64,000 nt of DNA from Trichaptum fuscoviolaceum (taxonomy: Eukaryota; Basidiomycota; Agaricomycetes; Hymenochaetales; Trichaptaceae): the NCBI GenBank assembly GCA_910574455.1, contig CAJSYZ010000004.1, positions 4,784,599 through 4,848,598 on the forward strand, given 5' to 3'. Under the pieces are notes generated by a model that searched no databases, was not told the origin of the DNA, and saw only the letters and a list, made by a program, of their open reading frames with translations. Position numbers and translations under genes: made by a program. Shown piece by piece: positions 49,424 to 60,322 of the stretch (the stretch's first letter is position 1; every line of letters begins with the position of its first letter).

Positions 49424-49809
49424 TCACAGCTTCCTCATTAGCTTCTTTGCTTTCGGTTTGAAGCCCAGGAGGGTAATGGTCGCTTCGAGAGGGAAATAAG
49501 CAGCATCAATAACCAGGCGAGGTATGGAGCGATTCATGCACGAGAAAGAGATGATTTGATCCCAAAAATTGACGTGTGTTCGAGTTGATAAATATGTTTG
49601 CGCATGTCCTTCCACACGGCCTGGGCATAGAACATAGTCATCTTCTTGGAGCTTGAATGGACTAAAGCTTGCCAGTGGGCTCGAGCTCCGAGACCGCGTA
49701 ACACAACATTGTGCGGGAAAATATATGGTCCGAAAACAGTAAGCCTGTAATAGTCACGCCGAATCAGGGAGAGCGACACTGGCACGCGCCGCCGCAGTGA
49801 CGCGCTCAA
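49424..49809 (-). other. Unassigned open region, possible small gene
   Basis: Two short overlapping minus-strand frames (49534-49809 and 49424-49615) could join through an intron. The product would be basic (RDYYRLTVFGPYIFPHNV) with a C-terminal KAKKLMRKL. No family is recognised and no start or splice is certain, so this is only a possible gene. Confidence 0.2.
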
Positions 49810-50049
49810 GTCTCACCTCGTCCTCGTCCTCTTCCGATTCGTACCAGAACAAACATAAGAACTGGGGAACTTGGTTCTTCTTAGAGACGCACTCACCGTA
49901 GGTAAATGGCACATCATGTATGTCATTTACAGCCCGCCTTAACTTGGTTTTCAGCAGGTTACTCGAGTCGATTATCGAATCTTCTGAAGTCGCAAAAAAG
50001 CCGGCTCTCTGTGAAAGTCATCGCTTACAAGCAGGTAGAGAGCGATCCG

Positions 50050-50217
50050 ATGGCTGTAGACCCACGTAAACTCATGGCCCCAGCTGCCGCGTTCACGATG
50101 GCGATCATCGTTATCTTCTACACCCAGTCCTCCATTCGGGAAGCTCGACGAGAATCCATCGTTAGGCAACGTCAGGAGTTAGAAGCACACAGGCAGGAGA
50201 AGTTGTCTCGACGATAA
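50050..50217 (+). CDS. Small single-pass membrane protein
   Basis: From the ATG at 50050 the frame encodes 55 residues: MAVDPRKLMAPAAAFTMAII, the end of one hydrophobic helix, then a basic/acidic helix rich in Arg and Glu ending KLSRR. This form (short start, one TM helix, charged amphipathic tail) resembles small conserved basidiomycete proteins of unknown role, perhaps mitochondrial or ER. An in-frame ATG at 49906 would add 48 residues that look less conserved. It lies about 165 bp upstream of the carnitine acetyltransferase start. Confidence 0.5.
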   Translation: MAVDPRKLMAPAAAFTMAIIVIFYTQSSIREARRESIVRQRQELEAHRQEKLSRR

Positions 50218-50382
50218 ATTGTTCGATTGTTTGTGTTGTACGACGGAGAGCGCTCAGCGGTGCTGGGTGTCTGTCAATGCTGTGAGAAAGATATGCTTGA
50301 TCAAGAGCCGGAAATCACCTGCTAACCGACTTTACCGGTTTCTTTCTTATAAGGGTCGCCCTCGTCGTTGGACTCGACGAGC

Positions 50383-52339
50383 ATGTTCACCCGACGCTGT
50401 GTTCCCCGATTTTCACGGCGCCTGAGTACGATGTCGACGCCTCCAGCGCATTGGAAGCGACTTGCGCCTCATCCACCCGCTGGTAGTGTTACGGCAGCGG
50501 CACAAGATAAGCTGCCACACTTACCTGTACCAGAACTGGGAGAAACATTTACTCGCCTCCGACGATCGCTGAAGTCATTGGCACTCAACGAGGATGAGTT
50601 AAAGGCGGCGGAAGTGAAGATAGCAGAGTTTGAGGGCGGTCTCGCGAAGGACTTACACCAGAGGTTGGTGAAGAGGCAACAGGAGACGGAGCATTGGCTT
50701 GAGGAGTGGTGGGATGCGGGGGCATATATGGGTTATCGCGACTCGGTCGTCGTGAATGTGTCGTATTTCTATGGCTTCGACGCGCACCCAGCACAATATC
50801 CCCGTGGCTCGGTTCATCGTGCGGCTGCGCTTACGCGTGCTATCCTCCTCTTCCGCCAGGCGTACAGGACAGGAGCTCTTAAGCCTGAGGGTACAAAAGA
50901 AGGTCCGATATGTATGGATACATACCGTTGGATGTTCGATTGCTGTCGGGTACCTGGACCAACTGGTATGGACTGGGCGGTTTCATACGCAAAGGAAGGT
51001 GAACAGGGAGATTCGGGCCACATTGTTGTGCTCAGGAAAAATCGGGTCTGGAAGGTTAAGATTGCACAGGGACGTCAACTACTAAGCACATCGGACTTGG
51101 AGAAGCAATTCACCTACATTTACGAAAACACGTCGGGCGACCATCCTGCCATTGGCGTTCTCACCGCGTCCAACCGAGATATCTGGGCAAAGGATTACGG
51201 CGAACTTGCTTCAAACCCGGGAAATAAACGAATCATTGACGAGATCCATTCGTCCGCATTCGTTGTCTGCCTTGATGACACAACTCCCCCCGACGGCATC
51301 AACTTTTCTCGTCAGCTGTGGCACGGAGGCGCTTCTGGCAAGTGGCTCAGCAATAGATGGGTCGACAAGCCCGTTCAGCTAATTGTATGCGACGGTGCTG
51401 ACGCTCAAGCTGGTATCATGGGTGAACATTCCATCATGGACGGTACCCCGACCGCTCGGATGTGCGATGATATCCTAGACGCCATCGCCTCCCCATCGTT
51501 CGATCACGGCACTTCCTCTACCTCTCCCATCCTCACACCCGAGCCGCTCGACTGGCATGTCTCGCTTGCGACAGAGACCGCTATCGAGGCCGCAAAGAAG
51601 GCAGCGGCGGAGTTGACGGACTCACAGGCGCTGAACATGCTTCTGACTCCGTACGGCAAGCGCGCGATCAAGACGTTTGGCGTCAGCCCAGACTCGTGGG
51701 CTCAGATGCTCGTACAGCTTGCATACCGTCGCTTACTGACCCGGCATGGCAAACAGCGTACGGGGGGCACGTACGAAGCCGCATCGACTCGGAGATTCTA
51801 CAAGGGCCGCACAGAGGCGATCCGTGTGGTGACGAATGAGAGTGATGCGTGGGTTCGTGCGATGGATGATCCGGTGGTCGACGACGAGACGAGACGCCAG
51901 CTCTTGCGAGACGCTGCGAAGCGCCATGTTGCTCTGGCGAGAGAGGCAGGTAGTGGTCTGGGGGTTGATCGACATATTCTCGGCTTGAGAAAGCTGATAA
52001 AGGAAGGCGAAGAACAGCCTGCACTATTCTCTGATCCATTGTTCACGCGTTCAAGCAACTGGGTACTGAGCACTTCTGCAATCTTCTCGAAGCATTTCGA
52101 CTCGTATGGATGGGGTGAGGTTGTCCCTGATGGCTTCGGCGTAGCATATATGACTGGCTTTGATGGTAAGCCTTCTTTCCTTTCCTTTGGCCTGAAGTTG
52201 ACTAACTTGACGCACTGTAGATAAAATATTCTTCACCATCACCTCTCGCAAAGAGATGCCTAATGCTGAGTTCGTTGGAGACATTGCTCGTGCGGCAGGT
52301 GACATGTATGACCTTTTCGCTCGCAAGTCGAAATTATAG
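50383..52339 (+). CDS. Carnitine O-acetyltransferase with possible dual targeting
   Basis: Two exons (50383-52165, 52221-52339) give 633 aa of the choline/carnitine acyltransferase family (PF00755). Active-site features are visible: the catalytic His in MGEHSIMDGTPT (about residue 345) and the STSAIFSKHFDSYGWGEVV region near the C-terminus. It exchanges acetyl groups between CoA and carnitine so that C2 units made in peroxisomes or mitochondria can be shuttled. The N-terminus (MFTRRCVPRFSRRLST) is Arg-rich without acids, like a mitochondrial presequence. A second in-frame ATG at 50431 (MSTPPAHWK) would omit it. The protein ends RKSKL, a classic PTS1 peroxisomal signal. This matches the arrangement known for yeast Cat2. 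Confidence 0.93.
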
Positions 52340-52521
52340 TCAATACGTTATTGCCCGGGAGGATTCTAGGATAGATGGGGTATATGTATGTACGTCGAAT
52401 TGGTGAAAGCAGCAAAACAAATCATGACATATAGCATTTTATACGTTTCCCTGTCTGTTTATGTGCGGGATAAGGCGCAAGGAATGAAGCATTGTCAACT
52501 GACGGTTTCTGTTCCGTCTGA

Positions 52522-53546
52522 TCAATGATCTGGATGCGGTCGATTGTCGGCGGCGAGCTGCTCCTCCCAGTGTTGAATCTGAATGCGAAGCGCATTGATT
52601 TCCTTTCTTATTCGAGGGACAGTCGCGTCATCTGGTGCTTGAACACGCGATGCGCTCTCGGATGGCCTGAGGGTGGTAACAGATGACTCGTACTGTTGCC
52701 AAGCTCCGAACTCGCTAGGCCCACTACTATACCGCCGTATTTCAGTACGAAGGTCTTCAGCCCCCCGTCGTATCTCATTCATTTGTTGCGGATGGCCTTT
52801 TGTTGCCGAGACAGGTATGTCACTTTCGCCAGGTGCTGATAGATTAACATTTCCGGGAGTATATGCGGGCAATATGTCGAAACTTGTCTTGCATATAGCG
52901 TCTTGATTTAGTGGGGTATTGTGACGCTTGCGTTGGAAACGTTGAAAGAAAGATCTACTTCTTTTATGCCGATAGCAGATGAATGCTAGGATGCCGATCG
53001 CAGCGATGATCACAACAGTGAGTACGCCCACCAAAATGTGTGACTGAGAGTGCTGTGCAGGAGCTCCGGAAGTGATACCGGTAGATGTCGGTGCGGGTGG
53101 CTTGGAAGATGTGGTATGAGTTTGGAAGCTAGACGATGGGATGCTGGTTGAAGTAGAGGTTGAAGGTGAAATGGTCAAAGTCGATTTCGATGCAGAAGTC
53201 AATTCTATAGTCGATGCTGGATCCGCTACGTCGAGATCCGTCCTAAAGAAGATGCCCATAAGCATCAAGTTATCGGGTGAAGAGAAAGATATTACTTACG
53301 TGTATACAAAATAGTCAAAGAGCACTAAAGAAGGACTACTTCCGGTGGTGGAAATATTGAGCGAGTGTGGGACGTTCGTCAGGTTCACATTGGAATACGC
53401 CAATACTTTATAGTCATAAGTTGCGTTCTTCGAAGGTTGGTGGACGAACGTTCCCGCTTCTTCTCCATCCATCGAGAATGTCAAGTTTGTTAACGTCGAG
53501 AACGGAAAGCTGTTGGCGACAATGAAATATGCATAGACTGCTACTC
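52522..53546 (-). pseudogene. Array-family member J, split from its first exon by a retrotransposon
   Basis: Exon 2 (53300-53546) reads GVAVYAYFIVANSFPFSTLT, later GTFVHQPSKNATYDYKVLAY, and ends FDYFVYT. A phase-2 intron leads to exon 3 (52522 to about 53240) with a Ser/Thr linker, TM helix (LVGVLTVVIIAAIGILAFIC), basic KRSRSFFQRFQRKRH and a short coiled-coil tail with no PPxY. The signal peptide and the first half of the ectodomain (CxxC, TWHDATH) are absent. Right at the exon 2 acceptor the sequence becomes Copia LTR. The remaining exons keep an open frame, so disruption looks recent. The missing exon should lie beyond the right edge of the window. Confidence 0.75.
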
Positions 53547-53547
53547 C

Positions 53548-53872
53548 TGCGCTAAAAAATTAGATCGAGGGACCACGATAATAGAAGTCACGAAGAGATC
53601 TGAAGGTAGCGGCAATAGCACAGGTGAACACACAGTTCGAGGGGACTGATAACTTGATAATATTCCTGAGCCTATACACTCTACTTATATACTGTACAGA
53701 GAACAATAGAGAGAAACACATAGAACACTATGGAACAATGCACAGACCATGCTGCGTACGCGACTCATACATGCTGCGCAGTACAACTATTGTCCTAGTC
53801 ACAATCAGTCAGATCACCGGGTCTATCTAATGAATCAGTTCATCATATGACTCCGAGTGACTCATTCTAACA
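53548..53872 (-). repeat. 3' LTR of the Copia element
   Basis: On minus it starts TGTTAGAATGAG directly after the polypurine tract GAGGAGGAG and ends ...TTTTTTAGCGCA, about 325 bp with TG..CA ends. A TATA box (TATATAAG) sits at about 53685-53692. The 5' LTR is outside the window, so the left border is inferred from the TG..CA rule and the host exon. Confidence 0.7.
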
Positions 53873-53879
53873 CTCCTCC

Positions 53880-55850
53880 TCAAGCACGTAGTCGGATACC
53901 ATTGACGAAGTGATTGACCTTAGGCTCAGGCAGAGCCTTCGTCAAGATGTCAGCGAAGTTGTCATCTGTAGCGACGTACTTGACTAGTATCTTTCCCAAA
54001 GATACTTGATCGCGTATCCAATGATAGTAGATGTCGATGTGCTTCGTGCGCGCATGGTAGACGTCGTCCAATGCGATGTTAATCGCAGACGTGTTGTCGC
54101 AGTGAAGCGTAAACGGCTTGAGATCTAAATTCAGTGCCTGGCCAAGTACCTCACTTAGCCATACACCCTCCTTCCCGGCGTACGTTAACGCAACGTATTC
54201 GGCTTCAGCGGTCGATAGCGTGACGAGTTCTTGTCGCTTAGAAGACCAAGAAATAGCTGAATCGACGAACCGATATATGTAGCCGGAGATAGGGCGTCGT
54301 CCTTCTGTGGACATTCCATCCGAGTCCGAAAATCCTTCCAACTCGTCCTTCCCGTTCCCTCCTAGCATCAACCACTTATTCTTCGTCGCCTTCAGGTACT
54401 GAAACACACACTTAAGTGCTGTCCAGTGCGTCGGTCCAGGATTGGACATATAGCGAGCGAGCTGCCCAACGATCCAAGCGATGTCAGGGCGCGAAACGTC
54501 AGCAGCGTAGCGTAAAGCTCCAACGGCTGCTCGGAACGGTCGGTTCTCCATTTCGGCGCGCTCCTCCTGAGTCTGGGGAGCCTGGTCGGTGCTGAGGTGG
54601 ACGGAGGTTTTCGCAGGAATTTTCATGGGCATGGCGTCATCAAAGCCATATCGAGTAATGATGGTCTCGATGTATGGGAGCTGGCGAATAGCGATAACGT
54701 GAGTAGGCTTATTCCGCTTGATCTCCATACCAAGTGCCCAGCTGACTTCCCCGCCGTCAGTGTACTCGACCTTCTCGCCAATCTTCTTCTTCAGCTCGTT
54801 GCAGTTGCCTCGCTTGCTCGATGCAAGAAACAAGTCGTCGACCCATGATACCGTGACAGTGATGTGGCCGTCCGGGTGATGCCGATAGAAGAGTGCTTCT
54901 TCCTTATCGGTGCGTCGAAGTCCGGCGCCTTCAAGGATCTTGCAAAGAACCTGGTACCATCGCCGACCTGCCTGCTTAAGACCATAGAGAGCTTTGATAA
55001 GACGAATCACCTGTCCTGGCCTAATACCTGGAAGTGTATAGCCGACTGGTGGGCGTGCATAGATTTCTTCGTCTGAGTCGAGTTCGCCATACAGATATGC
55101 CGACTTGACATCAATCTGATGGATCTCCCAGTCGTGCGTTGCGGCGTATGCGAGTATGCCGCGGATTGTAGATAGACGAGCAACTGGAGCACGAGTGTCG
55201 TTAGCGTAATAATCAATGCCTTCGACCTGGGTAAATCCCTGTACGACAAGTCTCGCTTTGTACTTATCGATGCTGCCGTCAGTCCGACGCTTCGTCCGAT
55301 AGACAAACTTCAAGCCCGTGAGGTTGGCGCCATGCGGGGGAGTGACATATTCCCATGTCTTATGCTTAAGAAGTGAGTTAATTTCGACTTCCATAGCTGC
55401 ATACCATTGGTCCGCATCAGGTCGCTTGTTGACCTCGAAGATAGTGATCGGGTCGCCGAGAGGGTCTCCTCCTGAGGCTAGCCATGCCTCGGCAGTCTCC
55501 TCGGCCATGTACGTAAGTCGTTCTGGCGCTTTGGTCTGGCGCTTCGGCCTGGTGGTGGTGTCACTGGCTGGCTGATCTGAGGTGTTGTCTTCGCGTTCTG
55601 GACCGATGTCGATGTCCTGAGGCGGATCGTTACTATTCTCCTCCTCAACGCCGAAGATCATCCGAATATTGCGCTCGGTTGACACCTTACGCGATGGCCA
55701 ATAAACGCGATAGCCATTAGAAGGTTCATCCGGAGCAAGCCAGCGACACTGTACACCACGTTCAGTTAACTTATCGGCAGATTCAAGACGTACAACGCAT
55801 TGTTGACCAAACGGATAAATCGACGTAAGGTCCGGCGGCGTGCCATAGCG
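53880..55850 (-). CDS. Copia polyprotein, C-terminal part (integrase tail, reverse transcriptase, RNase H)
   Basis: A frame with no stops, starting at RYGTPPDLTSIYPFGQQ, continuing through the post-integrase linker, then the Copia-type reverse transcriptase (WEYVTPPHGANLTGLKFVYR, the IDVKSAYLYGEL motif, and WVDDLFLAS in place of the usual YVDD) and RNase H (STAEAEYVALTYAGKE, LHCDNTSAINIA, ARTKHIDIYYHWIRD). It ends at a TGA beside the polypurine tract. Its own frame is undamaged; only the Gypsy insertion cuts it off from its N-terminal half. Confidence 0.9.
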   Translation of the reverse strand, partial: RYGTPPDLTSIYPFGQQCVVRLESADKLTERGVQCRWLAPDEPSNGYRVYWPSRKVSTERNIRMIFGVEEENSNDPPQDIDIGPEREDNTSDQPASDTTTRPKRQTKAPERLTYMAEETAEAWLASGGDPLGDPITIFEVNKRPDADQWYAAMEVEINSLLKHKTWEYVTPPHGANLTGLKFVYRTKRRTDGSIDKYKARLVVQGFTQVEGIDYYANDTRAPVARLSTIRGILAYAATHDWEIHQIDVKSAYLYGELDSDEEIYARPPVGYTLPGIRPGQVIRLIKALYGLKQAGRRWYQVLCKILEGAGLRRTDKEEALFYRHHPDGHITVTVSWVDDLFLASSKRGNCNELKKKIGEKVEYTDGGEVSWALGMEIKRNKPTHVIAIRQLPYIETIITRYGFDDAMPMKIPAKTSVHLSTDQAPQTQEERAEMENRPFRAAVGALRYAADVSRPDIAWIVGQLARYMSNPGPTHWTALKCVFQYLKATKNKWLMLGGNGKDELEGFSDSDGMSTEGRRPISGYIYRFVDSAISWSSKRQELVTLSTAEAEYVALTYAGKEGVWLSEVLGQALNLDLKPFTLHCDNTSAINIALDDVYHARTKHIDIYYHWIRDQVSLGKILVKYVATDDNFADILTKALPEPKVNHFVNGIRLRA

Positions 55851-55852
55851 TG

Positions 55853-56194
55853 TATCAGCGACAGCTAGCAGCGACGACAACGACCACTGGGCTGTGCCTC
55901 TACTCAATCTCAGCAAGAAAGGTGGAGGGATAAAAGAAGTATATTAGCTACTGCTAACCGGAGGTTAGATCAGATCAAAGCTAGAGTACAACAAAAGCGA
56001 AGCTGTCTACTTATATACTGTAGGGTGTGGCTGTGTCGCACTGCCCCGTTACTAAGCTACTATGCCAGAAGGTTCCATGGATTACTAAGTAGCGTCAGTG
56101 ATGAGTAAAAGAAGATGACTACGCGTGAATGCATAAGTGATGACAAAGAAAAGAAAAGATAAAATAAAAGGAAAAGGAAATTGAGTTCATGACA
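55853..56194 (-). repeat. 3' LTR of the Gypsy element
   Basis: 342 bp, identical base for base by eye to 62101-62442. On minus it begins TGTCATGAAC. The polypurine tract AAAGGGGGGGG lies just before it (plus 56198-56209 region). Confidence 0.9.
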
Positions 56195-56206
56195 TAACCC
56201 CCCCCT

Positions 56207-59200
56207 TTAAGGCGGATGTCCCAGCCGCGAAGAAGGCTCTGTGGGTTCACGTTTCTCCATGATGTCTAGAAGTTCGACCATACGAGTACGTGTCACCGTA
56301 CGAGGAGCACCCGGATGTAAGCGATGGAATTCTTCGACCTCTTCCTGAGCATGTTTGACATTTGCTGCAGGTTCCCAAGTACGCTCCGATACCGGATATC
56401 CTTTCCAGTGGACCAAGTACTGTAATTTGCCATAATAGACCCGCGAGTCGAGAATCTTTTCGACTTCCCATTCCTCTACCGCCTTTCACAAGATCTGGTG
56501 GAGGCGGAGGCTTTCGTCGCTGAGAAGGAAAGACTGGGTCCTTATATGGCGTCAGAAGTACTTCATTGAAAACCGGATGTAGTCGCTTCCAATGGGGTGG
56601 AAGTTTCAGACGATATGCTGCTTTGCCAACTTTCTTTTCAATGACAAAGGGTCCATAACGTTTATCGCCTAATTTCTTCATGGGTCGTGTAGAAGATATG
56701 TTGACGCCTTCTAACATGACTTTGTCACCCGGTTTATACTCCTGAGATGGTCCGCGTCGTTGGTCATAGTACCGCTTCATGAGTGCCGCTGCCTCCTCAA
56801 GAGCCAATCGAGTTTCCTCTCTAACCTGTTGCATCCTATCTGCAAACTGCTTGGCTGACTCATTGGTGGATTCGCGTCGAGGGTTAGTTCCTGTATACGG
56901 TGACGTCCGTAATTGACAAAGAATGGTGACTGCTTCGTCGAGGAGTGTTCCCTATTGTTGTATGCGAATTCTGCCAAGGATAGCCATTCTACCCAGTCCG
57001 ACTGACGATGATTTATGAAGATGCGCAAGTATTGTTCAACTTCTTGGTTAATGCGCTCTGTCTGTCCGTCGGTTTGAGGATGGAAAGCTGTTGACGAGTT
57101 TGCTTCAATGCCCACAAGTTTGTATAGTTCCTTCATAAACTTGGCTTCGAACTGCGGCCCGCGATCATGGATAAACTTCCGTGGAATACCGTGCAATCTG
57201 AAGATCTGATCCCGGTAAATCTTTGCCATGCCTTCAGCTGTGAGAGATGTATCAATTGGCGTAAGGTGGATCATCTTGCTGAATCGATCAACTGTAACAC
57301 AGATCGCATTGTGACCTTGCGACTCTGGTAATTCGCCGATGATATCCACTGATACGATCTCCCATGGGCTAGAGGGGACTTCATTGGGATTTAGAGGTGC
57401 ATTGGGTTTTGCTCGATGTGGCTTTGTACGCTGACAAGTGTCGCAACCTGAAACATATCGTCGGACATCAAAGTGTACTCCTGGCCACCAGTAGTTCCTA
57501 GTGATCAGTTCTACTGTCTTGTACTGTCCTGGATGTCCGTCGATTCGAGAATCATGGTGTGTACGTATGATATCTTCTCGAAGTTTCTGGTCTCGCGGAA
57601 CATAGATGCGTCCTTGTCGCAGTACTAACCCATCCGGCAATGCCTCCCATTGATCTTCCTTGTTTGCTAAGGCCAAGCGTACGACTCTGTCCATAGAGGA
57701 TCTCGCTCTCATGATTCGTTTGACAAAATCTTCATCTAAAGATTCTACCAAAACTTCATTGACGAACCATTCTGGTTTGAGCAAAGTGACGTCAACGTTG
57801 TCATTCTCCCCCCTCTTATGATCTGCTCGTCTCGAGAGAAGGTCGGCTTTCGTCATCTGAGATCCTGGCTTATGGAACAATTTGAAGTCGTATTCTGCAA
57901 GTTCTGTGACCCAACGCGCTTGTCTATAGTTCAACTTTTGGGGCTTTTTGAAATACTGGAGATTAAGATGATCGGTCCAGATTTGGAAAGGTTGTCTAGC
58001 ACCCAATAAGTATTGTCGCCATTCGTCAATGGAGTCCATAATTGCAAGTAATTCCTTGTCGTAAATCTCATAGTTGCGCTCTGTAGCATTGAGTGCACGA
58101 GATCGGAATGCAATTGGACGCCATTTTCCATTAATGTACTGGGACAAGATAGCGCCGTTGGCAAAGTTTGAAGAGTCACATTCAATGCAGAATTGATCGT
58201 TATCTGTAGGCACCGCTAGGACAGGTTCCTCACAGATACGTTGCTTTAAACGATCAAATGCTTCCTTCTGATCGGTACCCCACTCCCACTCCACCTTCCC
58301 TGTCAAGGCATGTAGCGGTTTGGCAACATGACTAAATCCTAAAATGAATCGGCGGTAGTAATTGCAGAACCCTAAGAACTGTTGTAGCTCATGTTTGTTC
58401 GTGGGTTCTGGCCAATCTTTAACTGCTGCTACCTTTGCCGGATCCATTCGGACTTCGCCATTACCAATGATGTGGCCTAGATATTCAATGCTCGACTGTG
58501 CGAATAAACATTTTTCAGGCTTCAGACAGAGTTTGTTTTCTCGAAGTATTTCCAGGACTTGTCGCACAAGACGATCATGATGCTCTCTCGTCTGTGTGAA
58601 TATGAGAATATCGTCCAAGTATACTATGACATGTCTGTCATTGATGAGATCTCTGAGTATTTCGTTCATGAAACCTTGAAATGTCGCCGGTGAATTAGTC
58701 AAGCCAAAGAACATCACTGTAGGTTCAAATAGACCACGCCATGTGCGGAATGCAGCCTTCCATTCATCGCCCTCTTTAATCCTAATATTGTTGTATCCCC
58801 ATCGTACGTCAAGCTTCGTGAAGAACTTTGCCTGTTTTGTCCGATCAATGAGCTCTTGAATGAGTGGCAAAGGGTATTTGTTCTTTATTGTACCCTTATT
58901 GAGCTCTCGATAATCTTGAACAGGGCGAAGCTTGCCGTCTTTCTTTTTAATGAAGAAGAAAGGGGATGCCATAGGAGATTTTGAGGGACGAATGCGACCG
59001 GAGCGCAGGTTTTCTTCTAGAAATTCATCTAGCGCCTCACGCTCTTTGAGACTCAATGGATAGACCTTGCAATCGCGGGGTACAAACCCAGGAGTGAGTT
59101 CAATTGCATGGTCCCAAGGGCGTCGTTCTGGGAGGTGATTGAATTCTTCTTCGCTAAAGACTGTAGGGAATTCTGCAATAAAATCGGCGGCTACTTCTTG

Positions 59201-60322
59201 TACTACAGCTCGCAACCGATTTCGTCTCTCTCGTGTCTCAGAGACGTACTTTTCCCAGTCAAAGAAGAATATACGATCGCCCTCTTCCAGAGTCTCAATT
59301 TTATCCGCTTCAGGTTCATCTTCCACTGTTCCGAGAGTTGGAATATAGCCACAATCATCAGGGCAACGGGTAAAGGATATTTCTCCCGTTGTCCAATCGA
59401 TGCTTGGATTGTGACGCTTCAGCCATTCATAGCCGATGAAGAGATCCGTACTCTCAAGATTGGTAACCGCAAGTTCAATTAGCTCTGAGTGATCATGGAT
59501 TGACATTTTGATCTCTACATATTCCGTAATGGCTCCATTTGTGTTGGGAGTCCCATCTGCGTTATAGACTGGTAGCGGAATAGGTAGTTTCTTGGTAGGA
59601 ATATGATGAGCTTCGACGAACTCGCGATTAATGCATGAACCGGTGCATCCGCTATCCACTAATGCCTTAACCTTAACCGTTTCCAAATTATCCAACCGAT
59701 GTAATAATACCGGCAGCGTGAGCTGCGACGTGCCCGTCTTTCTGATAAAGCGTTTATTACCCTTTAGACTTCTTACGGCAGCAAGAGCTTCCTCATGATT
59801 AAGACTGTTAATGAGGGGAACCAGCTCTGGTGTGACTTCTGCTTGCCGACAAGAAGGGGTCCATACACGCAATACCGTCAAGGCATCCGCAAGCTTATCC
59901 TCCCTAAGACGCTTCACTACCCATGCCGCTGTGTGAGGGATAGGAAGGTCTCTTCGGTTCCGCTTGGGACGTGGGACTTCGACCGTGGGTTTAGGTTTCT
60001 CCTCTGGCACCGAGGATTGAGAAGAAATATTAAAAGAAGAAGAAGAGGAAAACAAGCAATCATTACTATCTACATTGGACGGTGTTGTTTTTTCTTTATA
60101 AATATTTTTATTGAGTGGGGATTTAGAACGAGACGATACATTGATAGGAAAATCACAGGAAAATTCTACAAGACGTATTTTTGTTGTTTTTGTTTTTTCT
60201 TCGTTTTCTTTATGGTTTTGTTGGTTTTTTTCATAATTAACTACCGGGTCATCATAGTAAAAAGAGTCCGAATAAAAGGTGCCAGATTCGAAAAATTCAT
60301 CCTCAGTGCATACCACGTTCAT
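56207..60322 (-). CDS. Gypsy pol polyprotein with chromodomain (two frameshifts)
   Basis: The ATG at 60320-60322 starts a 1,180-codon frame. It holds protease (VKALVDSGCTGSCINREF), reverse transcriptase (FTKLDVRWGYNNIRIKEGDE, VIVYLDDILIF), RNase H (CDSSNFANGAIL, YDKELLAI), and integrase with the HHCC zinc finger (HHDSRIDGHPGQYKTVELIT, CDTCQRTKPHR) and DDE core (VSVDIIGELP, HDRGPQFEAKFM). At about 56860 the frame shifts by one base into NESAKQFADRMQQVREETRL. At about 56480 it shifts again into EEWEVEKILDSRVYYGKLQY, which starts the chromodomain (LVHWKGYPVSERTWEP). It stops at 56207. Chromodomains of such integrases read heterochromatin marks. The copy is probably not autonomous as it stands. 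Confidence 0.9.
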
